From: Burkholderiales bacterium
GTDB taxonomy: Bacteria > Pseudomonadota > Gammaproteobacteria > Burkholderiales > Burkholderiaceae
Assembly: GCA_903643055.1 (NCBI GenBank)
Contig: CAHJWV010000511.1
Span: forward strand, 1-6,800
Reading direction: 5' to 3'
Length of the DNA stretch: 6,800 bases
A program made the position numbers and the translations under genes. The notes beneath the pieces are model-generated. The model ran no database searches. It saw nothing but the letters and a program-made list of their open reading frames with translations, and was not told where the DNA came from. Shown here piece by piece: positions 1-5,651 of this stretch. Every line of letters starts with the position of its first letter. The first letter of the stretch is position 1.

Positions 1-20
1 GACGTGTGCTCTTCCGATCT
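1..20 (+). other. Illumina TruSeq adapter remnant (artefact)
   Basis: GACGTGTGCTCTTCCGATCT is identical to the last 20 bases of the Illumina TruSeq read-2 adapter as I know it. Translated in frame it gives the well-known artefact peptide MCSSDL, which would falsely extend the first gene at its N-terminus. The base after it begins ordinary genomic sequence carrying a ribosome binding site. It should be removed from any annotation or database entry. Confidence 0.97.
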
Positions 21-21
21 A

Positions 22-29
22 AGGGAAGG
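22..29 (+). promoter_or_regulatory. Ribosome binding site of the methyltransferase gene
   Basis: AGGGAAGG is purine-rich and its AAGG (26-29) lies 7 bases before the ATG at 37. It decides the start: the upstream in-frame ATG at 4 lies inside adapter sequence and cannot be real. Confidence 0.7.
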
Positions 30-36
30 CCAGGCC

Positions 37-543
37 ATGGTTGGCGCGGCTGACCGCTCGCCGCTGATCGTGGCCGGTGCGCGCCCTTCGCCGCAGCACT
101 TGCCGGCCCGCGAGCCGGGCGGCCCGGTGTTCGCGCTGGCCGCGCTGCTGGGCTTGCCAGCGATCGGCGTGCACCTGACGACCGGCCTGTGGCAAGCGCC
201 ACGCCTCGGGGCCGGCTTCGCCGGTTTGCTGGTCGCGCTGCTGGGCCTCGTAGTGATCGCGGCATCGGCCTGGACCTTCCACTTGGCCGGCACGACCCGG
301 CGGCCAGGCCGCCTGGTCGACGAAGGCCCTTATCGCTACAGCCGCCATCCGATGTACCTCGGGCTGCTGGCGCTGGGCTGCGGCGTGGGCCTCGGGTTGG
401 GCATGCCCTTGCTGATGTTGGCAGCGGGTGTGTGGATCGGCCTGATCGCCCGCTTCCATGTGCCACAGGAAGAAGCCCAGCTGACGCAGCGCTTCGGTGG
501 CTGGTATCGCGACTACGCGGCGTCGGTGCCGCGCTGGCTGTAG
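37..543 (+). CDS. Isoprenylcysteine carboxyl methyltransferase/PEMT-family membrane methyltransferase
   Basis: This 168-residue integral membrane protein belongs to the ICMT/phospholipid methyltransferase superfamily, which uses S-adenosylmethionine to methylate small or lipid-linked substrates at the inner membrane. Hydrophobic segments lie at about residues 31-48, 60-82, 106-120 and 122-140. The family signature is present: GPYRYSRHPMYLG at 97-109, then paired glutamates E145-E146 and a C-terminal FGGWYRDYAASVPRWL that closes the cofactor pocket in known members. Length is normal for the bacterial short form. The start at 37 has a good ribosome binding site; the longer reading frame begins in adapter. 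The gene lies 51 bases upstream of a response regulator on the same strand, separated by a hairpin, so co-transcription is possible. Bacterial members mostly have unknown substrates, and nothing here reveals one; the eukaryotic name should not be read as a prenyl-cysteine function. Confidence 0.88.
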   Translation: MVGAADRSPLIVAGARPSPQHLPAREPGGPVFALAALLGLPAIGVHLTTGLWQAPRLGAGFAGLLVALLGLVVIAASAWTFHLAGTTRRPGRLVDEGPYRYSRHPMYLGLLALGCGVGLGLGMPLLMLAAGVWIGLIARFHVPQEEAQLTQRFGGWYRDYAASVPRWL

Positions 544-544
544 T

Positions 545-568
545 GGCCGACGGCTTACCGCTTCGGCC
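545..568 (+). terminator. Strong hairpin after the methyltransferase stop; possible terminator or attenuator
   Basis: GGCCGA (545-550) and TCGGCC (563-568) are perfect complements. Inside them CGG (551-553) pairs with CCG (558-560) around a CTTA loop, leaving a 2-base bulge (561-562). That gives a 9-bp, mostly G-C stem starting 2 bases after the stop codon. The tract that follows (TCATTTG) is only weakly T-rich, so efficient intrinsic termination is doubtful. It could instead be a partial terminator or an mRNA stabiliser between the methyltransferase and the response regulator. Confidence 0.4.
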
Positions 569-594
569 TCATTTGAATGTGTCAGCATCCCGCC

Positions 595-1287
595 ATGCAC
601 CGCATCCTGTTGATCGATGACGACGAAGAACTCGCCGCGCCGCTGGCGGCTTATCTCCAACGCTTTGACCTCGCTCTCGACAGCGCCGCACGGCCCAGCA
701 TCGGCCTGGCCAAGCTCGGCGCTCAAGCTTTTGACGCAGTCATCCTTGATGTGATGCTGCCGGAGATCGATGGCTTCGAGGTCTGCCGGCGCATTCGCCG
801 CGACAGCGACATTCCGGTGCTGATGCTGACCGCGCGCGGTGACGTGACCGACCGTGTGGTCGGGCTCGAACTGGGGGCCGACGACTACCTGCCCAAACCC
901 TTCGAACCACGCGAACTGGCAGCGCGGTTGCAGACCATCCTGCGCCGGCCGCGCACCACCGAGACCAGCCGCCATGCCCGGCTGGTGTTCGAAGGCCTGG
1001 AAATCGACCTGCAACGCCGCCAGGTGCAGCGCGAAGGCACGCTGCTGGAGTTGACCGGCACCGAGTTCGAACTGCTGGTGATGCTGGCGCGTGAGCCGGG
1101 CCGGGTGTTCGGCCGCGACGAGATCCTGAACCGCTTGCGCGGCCGCGACGCCGAACTGTTCACCCGTGCCGTCGACATCCTGATCAGCCGCCTGCGCCGC
1201 AAGCTCGAACCGCTGCCGCTGATCAAGACCTTGCGCAACGCCGGCTACACCTTTGTCGGCGTGACTTCGAACTTGCCGCCGACATGA
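595..1287 (+). CDS. OmpR/PhoB-family response regulator
   Basis: This 230-residue transcription factor has an N-terminal receiver (about 1-118) and a C-terminal winged-helix DNA-binding domain (about 130-225). The receiver has every expected residue: acidic D8-D9-D10, phospho-acceptor D52 in LDVMLP, T79 in MLTAR and K101 in LPKPF. The output domain shows the family pattern LTGTEFELLVMLAREPGRVFGR, then SRLRRKLE and a C-terminal NAGYTFVG. I chose ATG 595 because the receiver's first strand (HRILLIDDD) begins there. An in-frame ATG at 577 would add six residues (MCQHPA), and neither start has a clear ribosome binding site. The stop overlaps the start of the kinase gene by four bases (ATGA), so the two are translationally coupled and form a cognate pair. 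The receiver resembles the CpxR group (LELGADDYLPKPF), but the regulated genes cannot be told from this window. Confidence 0.95.
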   Translation: MHRILLIDDDEELAAPLAAYLQRFDLALDSAARPSIGLAKLGAQAFDAVILDVMLPEIDGFEVCRRIRRDSDIPVLMLTARGDVTDRVVGLELGADDYLPKPFEPRELAARLQTILRRPRTTETSRHARLVFEGLEIDLQRRQVQREGTLLELTGTEFELLVMLAREPGRVFGRDEILNRLRGRDAELFTRAVDILISRLRRKLEPLPLIKTLRNAGYTFVGVTSNLPPT

Positions 1288-2597
1288 AGACAGCGCGCGA
1301 GATGGGCCGCAGGCCCGCCGCCTGGCCGCACGGCTGGCACCGGCGCTTCCGGCATTCGCTGCGCTGGCGGCTGGTGGCGTTGTTTCTGTTGCTGGCGCTG
1401 GGCTCGACCTTCTTCTTCATCACTGGCACACAAGTCGCCCTGAGTGCCAGCTATCGCGTGCTCGTCAGGCCCTTGCTGTCGGATTACGTCGACCGGCTGG
1501 CAGCCGACATCGGCTCGCCACCGAGCGTGGCGCGGGCCAGCGAACTCGCATCGCATTTGCCGATTGCCATCCGCATCGACGGGCCGGTCGTCCACTGGGC
1601 CTCACAGGCGCCGCGCCCGCACTGGGGCCGCAATGAAATGGGCCCGGCCGGTGAACATTACAGCCTGCTGACACGCACCACCGCCGATGGCCACCGCATC
1701 CAGTTCGGCCTCGGCGAAGTGGTATGGCGCGAGCACCACCCCGGCTCGCTGCTGTTGCCGCCCTTCGGGCTGCTGCTGCTGACGCTCGCGGCGTATGCCA
1801 CCGTGCGCCGGCTGTTCCGCCCGCTCGATGACATCCGCGCCGGCGCCTTGCGCTATGGCGACGGCGACTTCGACACGCCGATCCCGGTACGCCGGCGCGA
1901 TGAACTCGGAGACCTCGCAACCCAGGTCAACGCGATGGCCAGCGGCCTGCAAGGCATGCTGAAAGGCCAACGCGCGCTGCTGTTGGCGATCAGCCATGAG
2001 CTGCGCTCGCCGCTGACGCGTGCGCGGCTGAACACCGAGCTGCTGGCCGATGGCCGCGAGCGCGAAGCCTTGCTGCGTGACATCGCGTTGATGGGTGAGC
2101 TGATCACCGACCTGCTGGAAAGCGAGCGCCTGTCGGCCGGCACGGCCGCGCTTCAACGCGAGCCCACCGATGGCAACGCGCTGGTGCGCGAGGTGATCGA
2201 TCAACAGTTCGCCGGCCAGGCGATCCGCATGGCGCTGGCCGAAGGCTTGCCCACGCTGCTGCTGGACCGTTCACGCGTCGTGATGCTGCTGCGCAATCTG
2301 ATCGATAACGCCTGCCGCCATGGCGCGGACGCCAGCGAAGCGATCACGGTCACGACGCGTGCCGTGCCCGATGCCGTGGAATGGGTGGTGCGCGATCACG
2401 GCCCGGGCGTGCCGCCAGAGCATCTGGCGCGCTTGGCCGAACCCTTTTATCGGCCCGATGTGGCGCGCACGCGCGGGGCCGGTGGCGTCGGGTTGGGCCT
2501 GTATCTCTGCCAGCGGGTCGCGCAATCACATGGCGCGACGATGGCCATCGTCAACGCGTCACCGGGACTGAAAGTCACGGTTCGCTGGCCAGCGTGA
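1284..2597 (+). CDS. HAMP-domain sensor histidine kinase, partner of the OmpR-type regulator
   Basis: This 437-residue inner-membrane kinase senses a signal and transfers phosphate to the regulator encoded just upstream. In order: a basic cytoplasmic N-terminus, membrane helix about 30-52, a periplasmic domain of roughly 100 residues (53-154) with no recognised fold, membrane helix about 155-174, HAMP linker about 175-228, a dimerisation/phospho-acceptor helix with H238 in ISHELRSPLTR, and an ATPase domain. The ATPase domain has an N box (NLIDNACRHG, N342), a G1 box (DHGPGVP, D371), the EPFYR F-box region and a G2 box (GGVGLGLYLC, 400-409). All catalytic motifs are intact. ISHELRSPLTR resembles the CpxA/RstB type of kinase. 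The start shares ATGA with the upstream stop and has no strong ribosome binding site of its own, consistent with coupling. The last 39 bases are overlapped by the convergent receiver gene on the opposite strand. The stimulus is unknown. Confidence 0.95.
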   Translation: MKTAREMGRRPAAWPHGWHRRFRHSLRWRLVALFLLLALGSTFFFITGTQVALSASYRVLVRPLLSDYVDRLAADIGSPPSVARASELASHLPIAIRIDGPVVHWASQAPRPHWGRNEMGPAGEHYSLLTRTTADGHRIQFGLGEVVWREHHPGSLLLPPFGLLLLTLAAYATVRRLFRPLDDIRAGALRYGDGDFDTPIPVRRRDELGDLATQVNAMASGLQGMLKGQRALLLAISHELRSPLTRARLNTELLADGREREALLRDIALMGELITDLLESERLSAGTAALQREPTDGNALVREVIDQQFAGQAIRMALAEGLPTLLLDRSRVVMLLRNLIDNACRHGADASEAITVTTRAVPDAVEWVVRDHGPGVPPEHLARLAEPFYRPDVARTRGAGGVGLGLYLCQRVAQSHGATMAIVNASPGLKVTVRWPA

Positions 2598-2996
2598 TGT
2601 GACGGTCGGGTCGATGACCGCGGCACCGCGGTGTTTCTGTTTCGACCATTCGCGCACGCGATCCAGCACCAGTTCGAGGTCGGCGCCCTTGTCATGAAAG
2701 CCATCGGCGCCAAGTGCTTCGCATTGCCTGCGATAGGCATCGAGCGGCTGATGGGTCAGCACGATGATCTTGCAGTGCAGGCCTTCGGCGCGCGCCTGGC
2801 GCAGCACATTGATGCCGCTCCCAGGTGCTAGCGACAAATCGAGCAGCACGAGGTCGGGCTGGCAGTCGCGGATCATCTCGATCGCCTCCTGTTCTCCAAC
2901 CGCTTCACCGACGACACGCGCCGCCGGAAGCGAAGTGAGCCGGCTCAGCAGAAGGCGCCGGATGGCCAAGGAGTCTTCGACGAGGATGATGTTCAT
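2559..2996 (-). CDS. Stand-alone receiver (CheY-like) response regulator
   Basis: This 145-residue protein is a single receiver domain with no DNA-binding or enzymatic output domain. The key residues are E7-D8, phospho-acceptor D53 in LLDLSL, T81 in IIVLTH and K103 in GFHDKG, so it should be phosphorylatable. The domain ends near residue 125; the remaining ~20 residues (from about AAVIDPTV) are polar, match no known domain and run into the convergent kinase gene, overlapping it by 39 bases. I start at ATG 2996 because the first receiver strand (NIILVEDS) begins there. The frame stays open to a GTG at 3089, but that 31-residue extension has no domain content; neither start has a convincing ribosome binding site. 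The gene lies 177 bases downstream of the NarL-type regulator on the same strand. Likely roles are phosphate sink, allosteric partner or protein-interaction switch for the neighbouring kinase. Targets are unknown; nothing ties it to the flagellar motor specifically. Confidence 0.88.
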   Translation of the reverse strand: MNIILVEDSLAIRRLLLSRLTSLPAARVVGEAVGEQEAIEMIRDCQPDLVLLDLSLAPGSGINVLRQARAEGLHCKIIVLTHQPLDAYRRQCEALGADGFHDKGADLELVLDRVREWSKQKHRGAAVIDPTVTSRWPANRDFQSR

Positions 2997-3096
2997 GGCC
3001 AGTTGTGTTAACGCTGGCACATCGTCGGTTGGCACTTCGGCGAGCGTCAGCAGCAAGCTCACCCATCTTGCGTGCGACCAAGCCCTCACCCATTGC

Positions 3097-3109
3097 AGGT
3101 AATTTACCT
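3097..3109. repeat. Perfect 13-base dyad, candidate operator
   Basis: AGGTAA-T-TTACCT is a perfect inverted repeat with 6-base arms around one base. It lies in the gap between the NarL-type regulator and the receiver, about 100 bases upstream of the receiver's start. No T-tract follows on either strand, so a protein-binding site is more likely than a terminator. Confidence 0.4.
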
Positions 3110-3113
3110 ACCG

Positions 3114-3143
3114 TTTGACAAAGGCGCGGTGATCGCCTTCAAA
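3114..3143 (-). terminator. Bulged hairpin after the NarL-type regulator; weak terminator or attenuator candidate
   Basis: AAGGCG (3121-3126) pairs with CGCCTT (3134-3139) around a 7-base loop. Beyond a 3-base bulge (3118-3120), TTTG (3114-3117) pairs with CAAA (3140-3143), for about 10 bp in total. On the minus strand it begins roughly 30 bases after the regulator's stop, and the following sequence lacks a real U-run. It may reduce read-through into the receiver gene or protect the upstream mRNA end. Gap positions 2997-3174 otherwise hold only the dyad listed separately. Confidence 0.3.
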
Positions 3144-3174
3144 CCTGAACACGCATGCCATCCACAGCACGTGA

Positions 3175-3813
3175 CTAAACCGGCTCGGTCAGGCCGTGCT
3201 GCAAGCAATATTTCGTCAGTTCGGTGTTGTTCTTCCAACCGGTCTTCTCGAAGATCCGCGCCCGGTATGAGCCAACGGTCTTGACCGATAAATGCATCGC
3301 ATCGGCGATCGCGGCCGGGCTCATGCCCGAGGCGATCAACAGCATGACGCGATGCTCCTGCGTCGCCAGGCGCTCGTGCGGCAGCGTCGTCGGCGAGCGG
3401 CCATCGAGCAGGCCGAGCAGGCGGTCGGCCATCTCGGCGGTCACGTAGCGGCGCCCGCTCAGCAAGCGCTCGACCGCGGTCACGAGTTCATCGCTTGCAC
3501 GGTCCTTGGCCAGGTAGCCTGCCACACCCATCTGCATCAAACGCGCTGCGTACGCGGACTCCGCGTTCAGGCTCAGCACCAGGATCGGCGTTTCCTTGGC
3601 CAGGCGCAGCATGCGGGATGCGCTTTCGGTGCCAGAGGCATCGGGCAGCGAAAGATCCAGCACCACCACGTCGGGTGGATTGGCCAGAAAGGTGGCAACG
3701 CCCTCTTCCAGCGTCTGGGCCTCGTCGATGATCGCGTCGGGCCAAGCCTTCTGCAGCAGCTGGCAGACACCGAAGCGAAGAATCGGATGGTCGTCAATGA
3801 TCAACAGCCTCAT
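3175..3813 (-). CDS. NarL/LuxR-family response regulator
   Basis: This 212-residue transcription factor has a receiver (about 1-120) and a LuxR-type helix-turn-helix (about 144-205). Receiver residues: D7-D8, phospho-acceptor D53 in VLDLSLP, S81 in LVLSLN and K103 in GYLAKD. The helix-turn-helix reads ASGMSPAAIADAMHLSVKTVGSYRARIFEKTGW, with the recognition helix at about VKTVGSYRARIFEK. The usual opening LSxREREVL is replaced by LATQEHRVMLL, an atypical but not disabling variant. The ATG overlaps the kinase stop by four bases (ATGA) and is preceded by AAAAGG five bases away, so it is co-translated with the kinase and is its cognate partner. Length is typical for the family. It is likely to bind DNA as a phosphorylated dimer. 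The dyads upstream of the kinase operon and before the receiver gene are possible targets, but I see no clear NarL heptamer there. Confidence 0.95.
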   Translation of the reverse strand: MRLLIIDDHPILRFGVCQLLQKAWPDAIIDEAQTLEEGVATFLANPPDVVVLDLSLPDASGTESASRMLRLAKETPILVLSLNAESAYAARLMQMGVAGYLAKDRASDELVTAVERLLSGRRYVTAEMADRLLGLLDGRSPTTLPHERLATQEHRVMLLIASGMSPAAIADAMHLSVKTVGSYRARIFEKTGWKNNTELTKYCLQHGLTEPV

Positions 3814-5234
3814 GCGGACCTTTTCATGGCAGTGGTGAGAGGGACATGCACGCGCACGCAGGTGCCGGCGTACTCGCCGGGGCCGAACTGCAGCAAGCCA
3901 TCGATCAGCTGCGCGCGTTCACGCATGTTGCGAATGCCCGAGGCATCGGGACGAATGTTTCCAGGGCCGACGCCGTTGTCGCTGACTTCGAGCTGGTAGA
4001 TGCCGTCATTGACGGCCGCCTCGATGCGCAGCTCGGTGGCCCGCGCATGCCGCAGCACATTGGTCGTCGCTTCTTGAAGAATGCGGAACAGCTGGTTCGC
4101 CTGGTTGGGTGACAGCACGCCGTCGTCGCTGACACGGCAGCTCACCTGCATGCCGCTCTGGCGTTCGAGGCCGCTTGCGAAATGCGCCACCGCTGCAGCC
4201 AGGCCCAGGTCATCGAGCAGCGGGGGGCGCAGCGCGGCCGAAATGCGCCGGGCAATGCCGATCGCTTCGTCCACCATCTCCAGCAATTCATTGACCGCCG
4301 GCTCGGCCACCGGCGGCTCGGTCTTGCGCAGGCTCATCACCACCATGCGGATGGCCGTGGCGATCTGGCCGAACTGGTCATGCAGCTCGCGGGCAATGCG
4401 CTTGCGTTCGCCTTCGATGCTGCGATCAAGCTCGATCGCAAACGACTGGATCTGGCGCAGCGCGAACTGAACCTGCGTCGTGCGCTGGCTGACTTGATGC
4501 TCCAGCGTCGCATTGACGCGGCGCAATTCGGCCTCGGCACGGTCGCGGCGGCGACGCTCGCCCAGATGGCGCCAGCCCGCACCGGCAATGAACAACACCC
4601 CGAGCAAGGCCAACACGTTGTTCAACAGGGCGATGCGTTGCTCGACCGAAGCGACAGCCTGGGCCTGCGCATCGAGGCGTTGCTGCTGCTCGGTGGCCAA
4701 TTGGCTCAGTTCTGCCTGCATCGAGGCTCGGAGCAAGCGGGGTTCGCGCGCCGAGTCGGTATCACCGGCCAGCGCGTCGGCACTTTGGCGCAGCCGCGCC
4801 AATGCCTGCCTGGAATACGCGTCATGCCGAGCCATCATGGAATTCAGCCCCGCAGCATGGCCCGAATCCGGCAGGCCCAACAGGCGCGAGGCGAGTTGCG
4901 AATGCGCTGCCTGGAGTTTGGAGATCGTCTGCCGGTAAGGCTCGGCCATTTCTTCCTGGCCTGACACCGCCAAAGCTCGCTGGCCCAAATCCACATGCAG
5001 CAACAGCGTGCTGACCTGCTGGATGAGCAGCTTCGTTTCCATCGCTTCCACGCGTTGCTCGGTGTGATGAAAGACTTCATCGAGGCTCTTGCGGCTGGCA
5101 TACGCCGTCAGCAAAAAAGCCATGAAGCCCAGCGCCATCATCAGCAGCGCGACGGAAGTCGAGCGGATGCGCAGCAGGTACGCTGACCCATGCCGGGCAA
5201 CGTACGACCTTGCTGCCGGACCGGATTCGCTCAC
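3810..5234 (-). CDS. NarX/DegS-type (HisKA_3) membrane sensor histidine kinase with CHASE3-like sensor region
   Basis: Residue numbers count from the GTG at 5249; from the chosen GTG at 5234 subtract 5, giving 474 residues. Membrane helices lie at about 31-52 and 208-226. Between them is an all-helical periplasmic region whose QRALAVSGQEEMAEPYRQTISKL resembles CHASE3/four-helix sensors. A coiled-coil linker (about 228-280) leads to the HisKA_3 phospho-acceptor helix, H290 in ERKRIARELHDQFGQ, then an ATPase domain with N397 in EATTNVLRHA, D424 in SDNGVG and the G-rich GIRNMRERA. All are intact, so it should phosphorylate the NarL-type regulator whose start overlaps its stop. The start is GTG either way. 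I prefer 5234 because GGGAG sits 8 bases before it; at 5249 the only purine-rich stretch abuts the codon. A promoter candidate lies about 85-115 bases upstream. The ligand is unknown. Confidence 0.93.
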   Translation of the reverse strand: MSESGPAARSYVARHGSAYLLRIRSTSVALLMMALGFMAFLLTAYASRKSLDEVFHHTEQRVEAMETKLLIQQVSTLLLHVDLGQRALAVSGQEEMAEPYRQTISKLQAAHSQLASRLLGLPDSGHAAGLNSMMARHDAYSRQALARLRQSADALAGDTDSAREPRLLRASMQAELSQLATEQQQRLDAQAQAVASVEQRIALLNNVLALLGVLFIAGAGWRHLGERRRRDRAEAELRRVNATLEHQVSQRTTQVQFALRQIQSFAIELDRSIEGERKRIARELHDQFGQIATAIRMVVMSLRKTEPPVAEPAVNELLEMVDEAIGIARRISAALRPPLLDDLGLAAAVAHFASGLERQSGMQVSCRVSDDGVLSPNQANQLFRILQEATTNVLRHARATELRIEAAVNDGIYQLEVSDNGVGPGNIRPDASGIRNMRERAQLIDGLLQFGPGEYAGTCVRVHVPLTTAMKRSA

Positions 5235-5242
5235 GGATCTGA

Positions 5243-5247
5243 CTCCC
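5243..5247 (-). promoter_or_regulatory. Ribosome binding site that decides the kinase start
   Basis: On the minus strand GGGAG ends 8 bases before the GTG at 5234. This favours that codon over the in-frame GTG at 5249, which would place GGGAG inside the coding region. Confidence 0.6.
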
Positions 5248-5300
5248 ACACCTTGTGAGGGCGCGGCGCACCCTACAAAAAGATTCTTGCGGATCGACTT

Positions 5301-5335
5301 GCAACATGCATCTGTAATGATTTACATGCGCTTGC
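5301..5335. repeat. Imperfect dyad over the leftward -10, candidate operator
   Basis: The core TGTAA-TGAT-TTACA (5313-5326) is a perfect inverted repeat. Flanking GCA/TGC (5308-5310, 5327-5329) and GCAA/TTGC (5301-5304, 5332-5335) continue the symmetry with small offsets. It overlaps the proposed -10 and start point of the kinase operon, a position suited to a repressor. Confidence 0.35.
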
Positions 5336-5348
5336 AGGCACTTGTCAA
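5321..5348 (-). promoter_or_regulatory. Candidate sigma-70 promoter of the kinase/NarL operon
   Basis: On the minus strand TTGACA (5348-5343, perfect -35) is followed by a 16-base spacer and TGTAAA (5326-5321, 4 of 6 matches to TATAAT). Transcription would begin near 5314, leaving a leader of about 80 bases before the GTG at 5234. The -35 sits inside AATTGACAAG, a 10-base element repeated exactly at the rightward promoter. Confidence 0.45.
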
Positions 5349-5358
5349 TTAATTCACA
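5343..5358. promoter_or_regulatory. CRP/FNR-family-like dyad
   Basis: Read on the minus strand it is TGTGA-ATTAAT-TGACA, one mismatch in ten from the CRP consensus TGTGA-N6-TCACA, with an A/T-only centre. It overlaps the leftward -35, its centre falling near -37 from the predicted start. That is close to, but not exactly, the class II activation position. Confidence 0.35.
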
Positions 5359-5420
5359 CAACCGCGGCGAAAGCTAGATCCAACGTGCAACAAGGGGCTA
5401 ACACAGCTCTCGCACGCAGC

Positions 5421-5465
5421 CAAATCAACGGATCACCAATGCCATCTAACTCGCCGCTTGATTTG
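5421..5465. repeat. Imperfect inverted repeat upstream of the aer promoter
   Basis: CAAATCAA (5421-5428) is exactly complementary to TTGATTTG (5458-5465). With one bulged base (5457) the pairing continues as CGG (5429-5431) with CCG (5454-5456), giving 11 pairs around a 22-base interior. It lies about 28 bases upstream of the rightward -35 and could be a two-half-site regulator target. The rest of 5359-5492 shows nothing I can name. Confidence 0.3.
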
Positions 5466-5492
5466 TGTTTTCGTCAATCCCATGCGCGGCAA

Positions 5493-5520
5493 TTGACAAG
5501 CTGAAGCGTAATTCTTTAAC
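5493..5520 (+). promoter_or_regulatory. Candidate sigma-70 promoter of aer
   Basis: A perfect TTGACA (5493-5498) is followed by a 16-base spacer and TTTAAC (5515-5520, 4 of 6 matches). The start would be near 5527, giving a leader of about 125 bases. No convincing FliA (sigma-28) promoter, common for chemotaxis receptor genes, was found in the region. Confidence 0.45.
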
Positions 5521-5588
5521 GCAAATTGACGGCCTAAGCGGCCTTTATTGAACAGACCGACCTGAGCTTGAATTACCGACCATGCGCG

Positions 5589-5617
5589 CAAAGCGTGTGC
5601 GGGACCGCGGCGCTTTG
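5589..5617 (+). other. Hairpin in the aer leader
   Basis: CAAAGCG (5589-5595) and CGCTTTG (5611-5617) are perfect complements around a 15-base G/C-rich loop. The structure ends 23 bases before the ribosome binding site. It is not followed by a T-tract, so it may affect mRNA stability or translation rather than terminate transcription. It may also have arisen by chance. Confidence 0.3.
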
Positions 5618-5640
5618 AGACCTTTGCCGCCTACTTCAAT

Positions 5641-5645
5641 AAGGA
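5641..5645 (+). promoter_or_regulatory. Ribosome binding site of aer
   Basis: AAGGA lies 6 bases before the ATG at 5652 and fixes that codon as the start. The upstream ATG at 5582 is in another frame. Confidence 0.75.
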
Positions 5646-5651
5646 TCTGTC

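Noticed and set aside
4..36. ATG start at 4 for the methyltransferase
   Set aside because: It lies in the adapter; the ATG at 37 has a proper ribosome binding site.
577..594. Earlier ATG for the OmpR-type regulator
   Set aside because: It adds six residues outside the receiver fold without a better ribosome binding site; it cannot be fully excluded.
19..1014. 331-residue open frame on the minus strand
   Set aside because: It is antisense to two well-supported genes, lacks recognisable domains, is rich in Q/H/R as expected of a high-GC shadow, and runs into the adapter edge.
3115..3120. TTGACA on the plus strand
   Set aside because: No -10 or gene follows it on that strand; the bases are better explained as part of the bulged hairpin.
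3292..4964. Two long plus-strand frames (3292-3999 and 4182-4964)
   Set aside because: They mirror the NarL-type regulator and kinase genes, whose catalytic motifs are all on the minus strand.
5535..5582. Possible FliA (sigma-28) promoter before aer (TAAG and ACCGACC)
   Set aside because: Spacing is about two bases too long and the -10 matches poorly.
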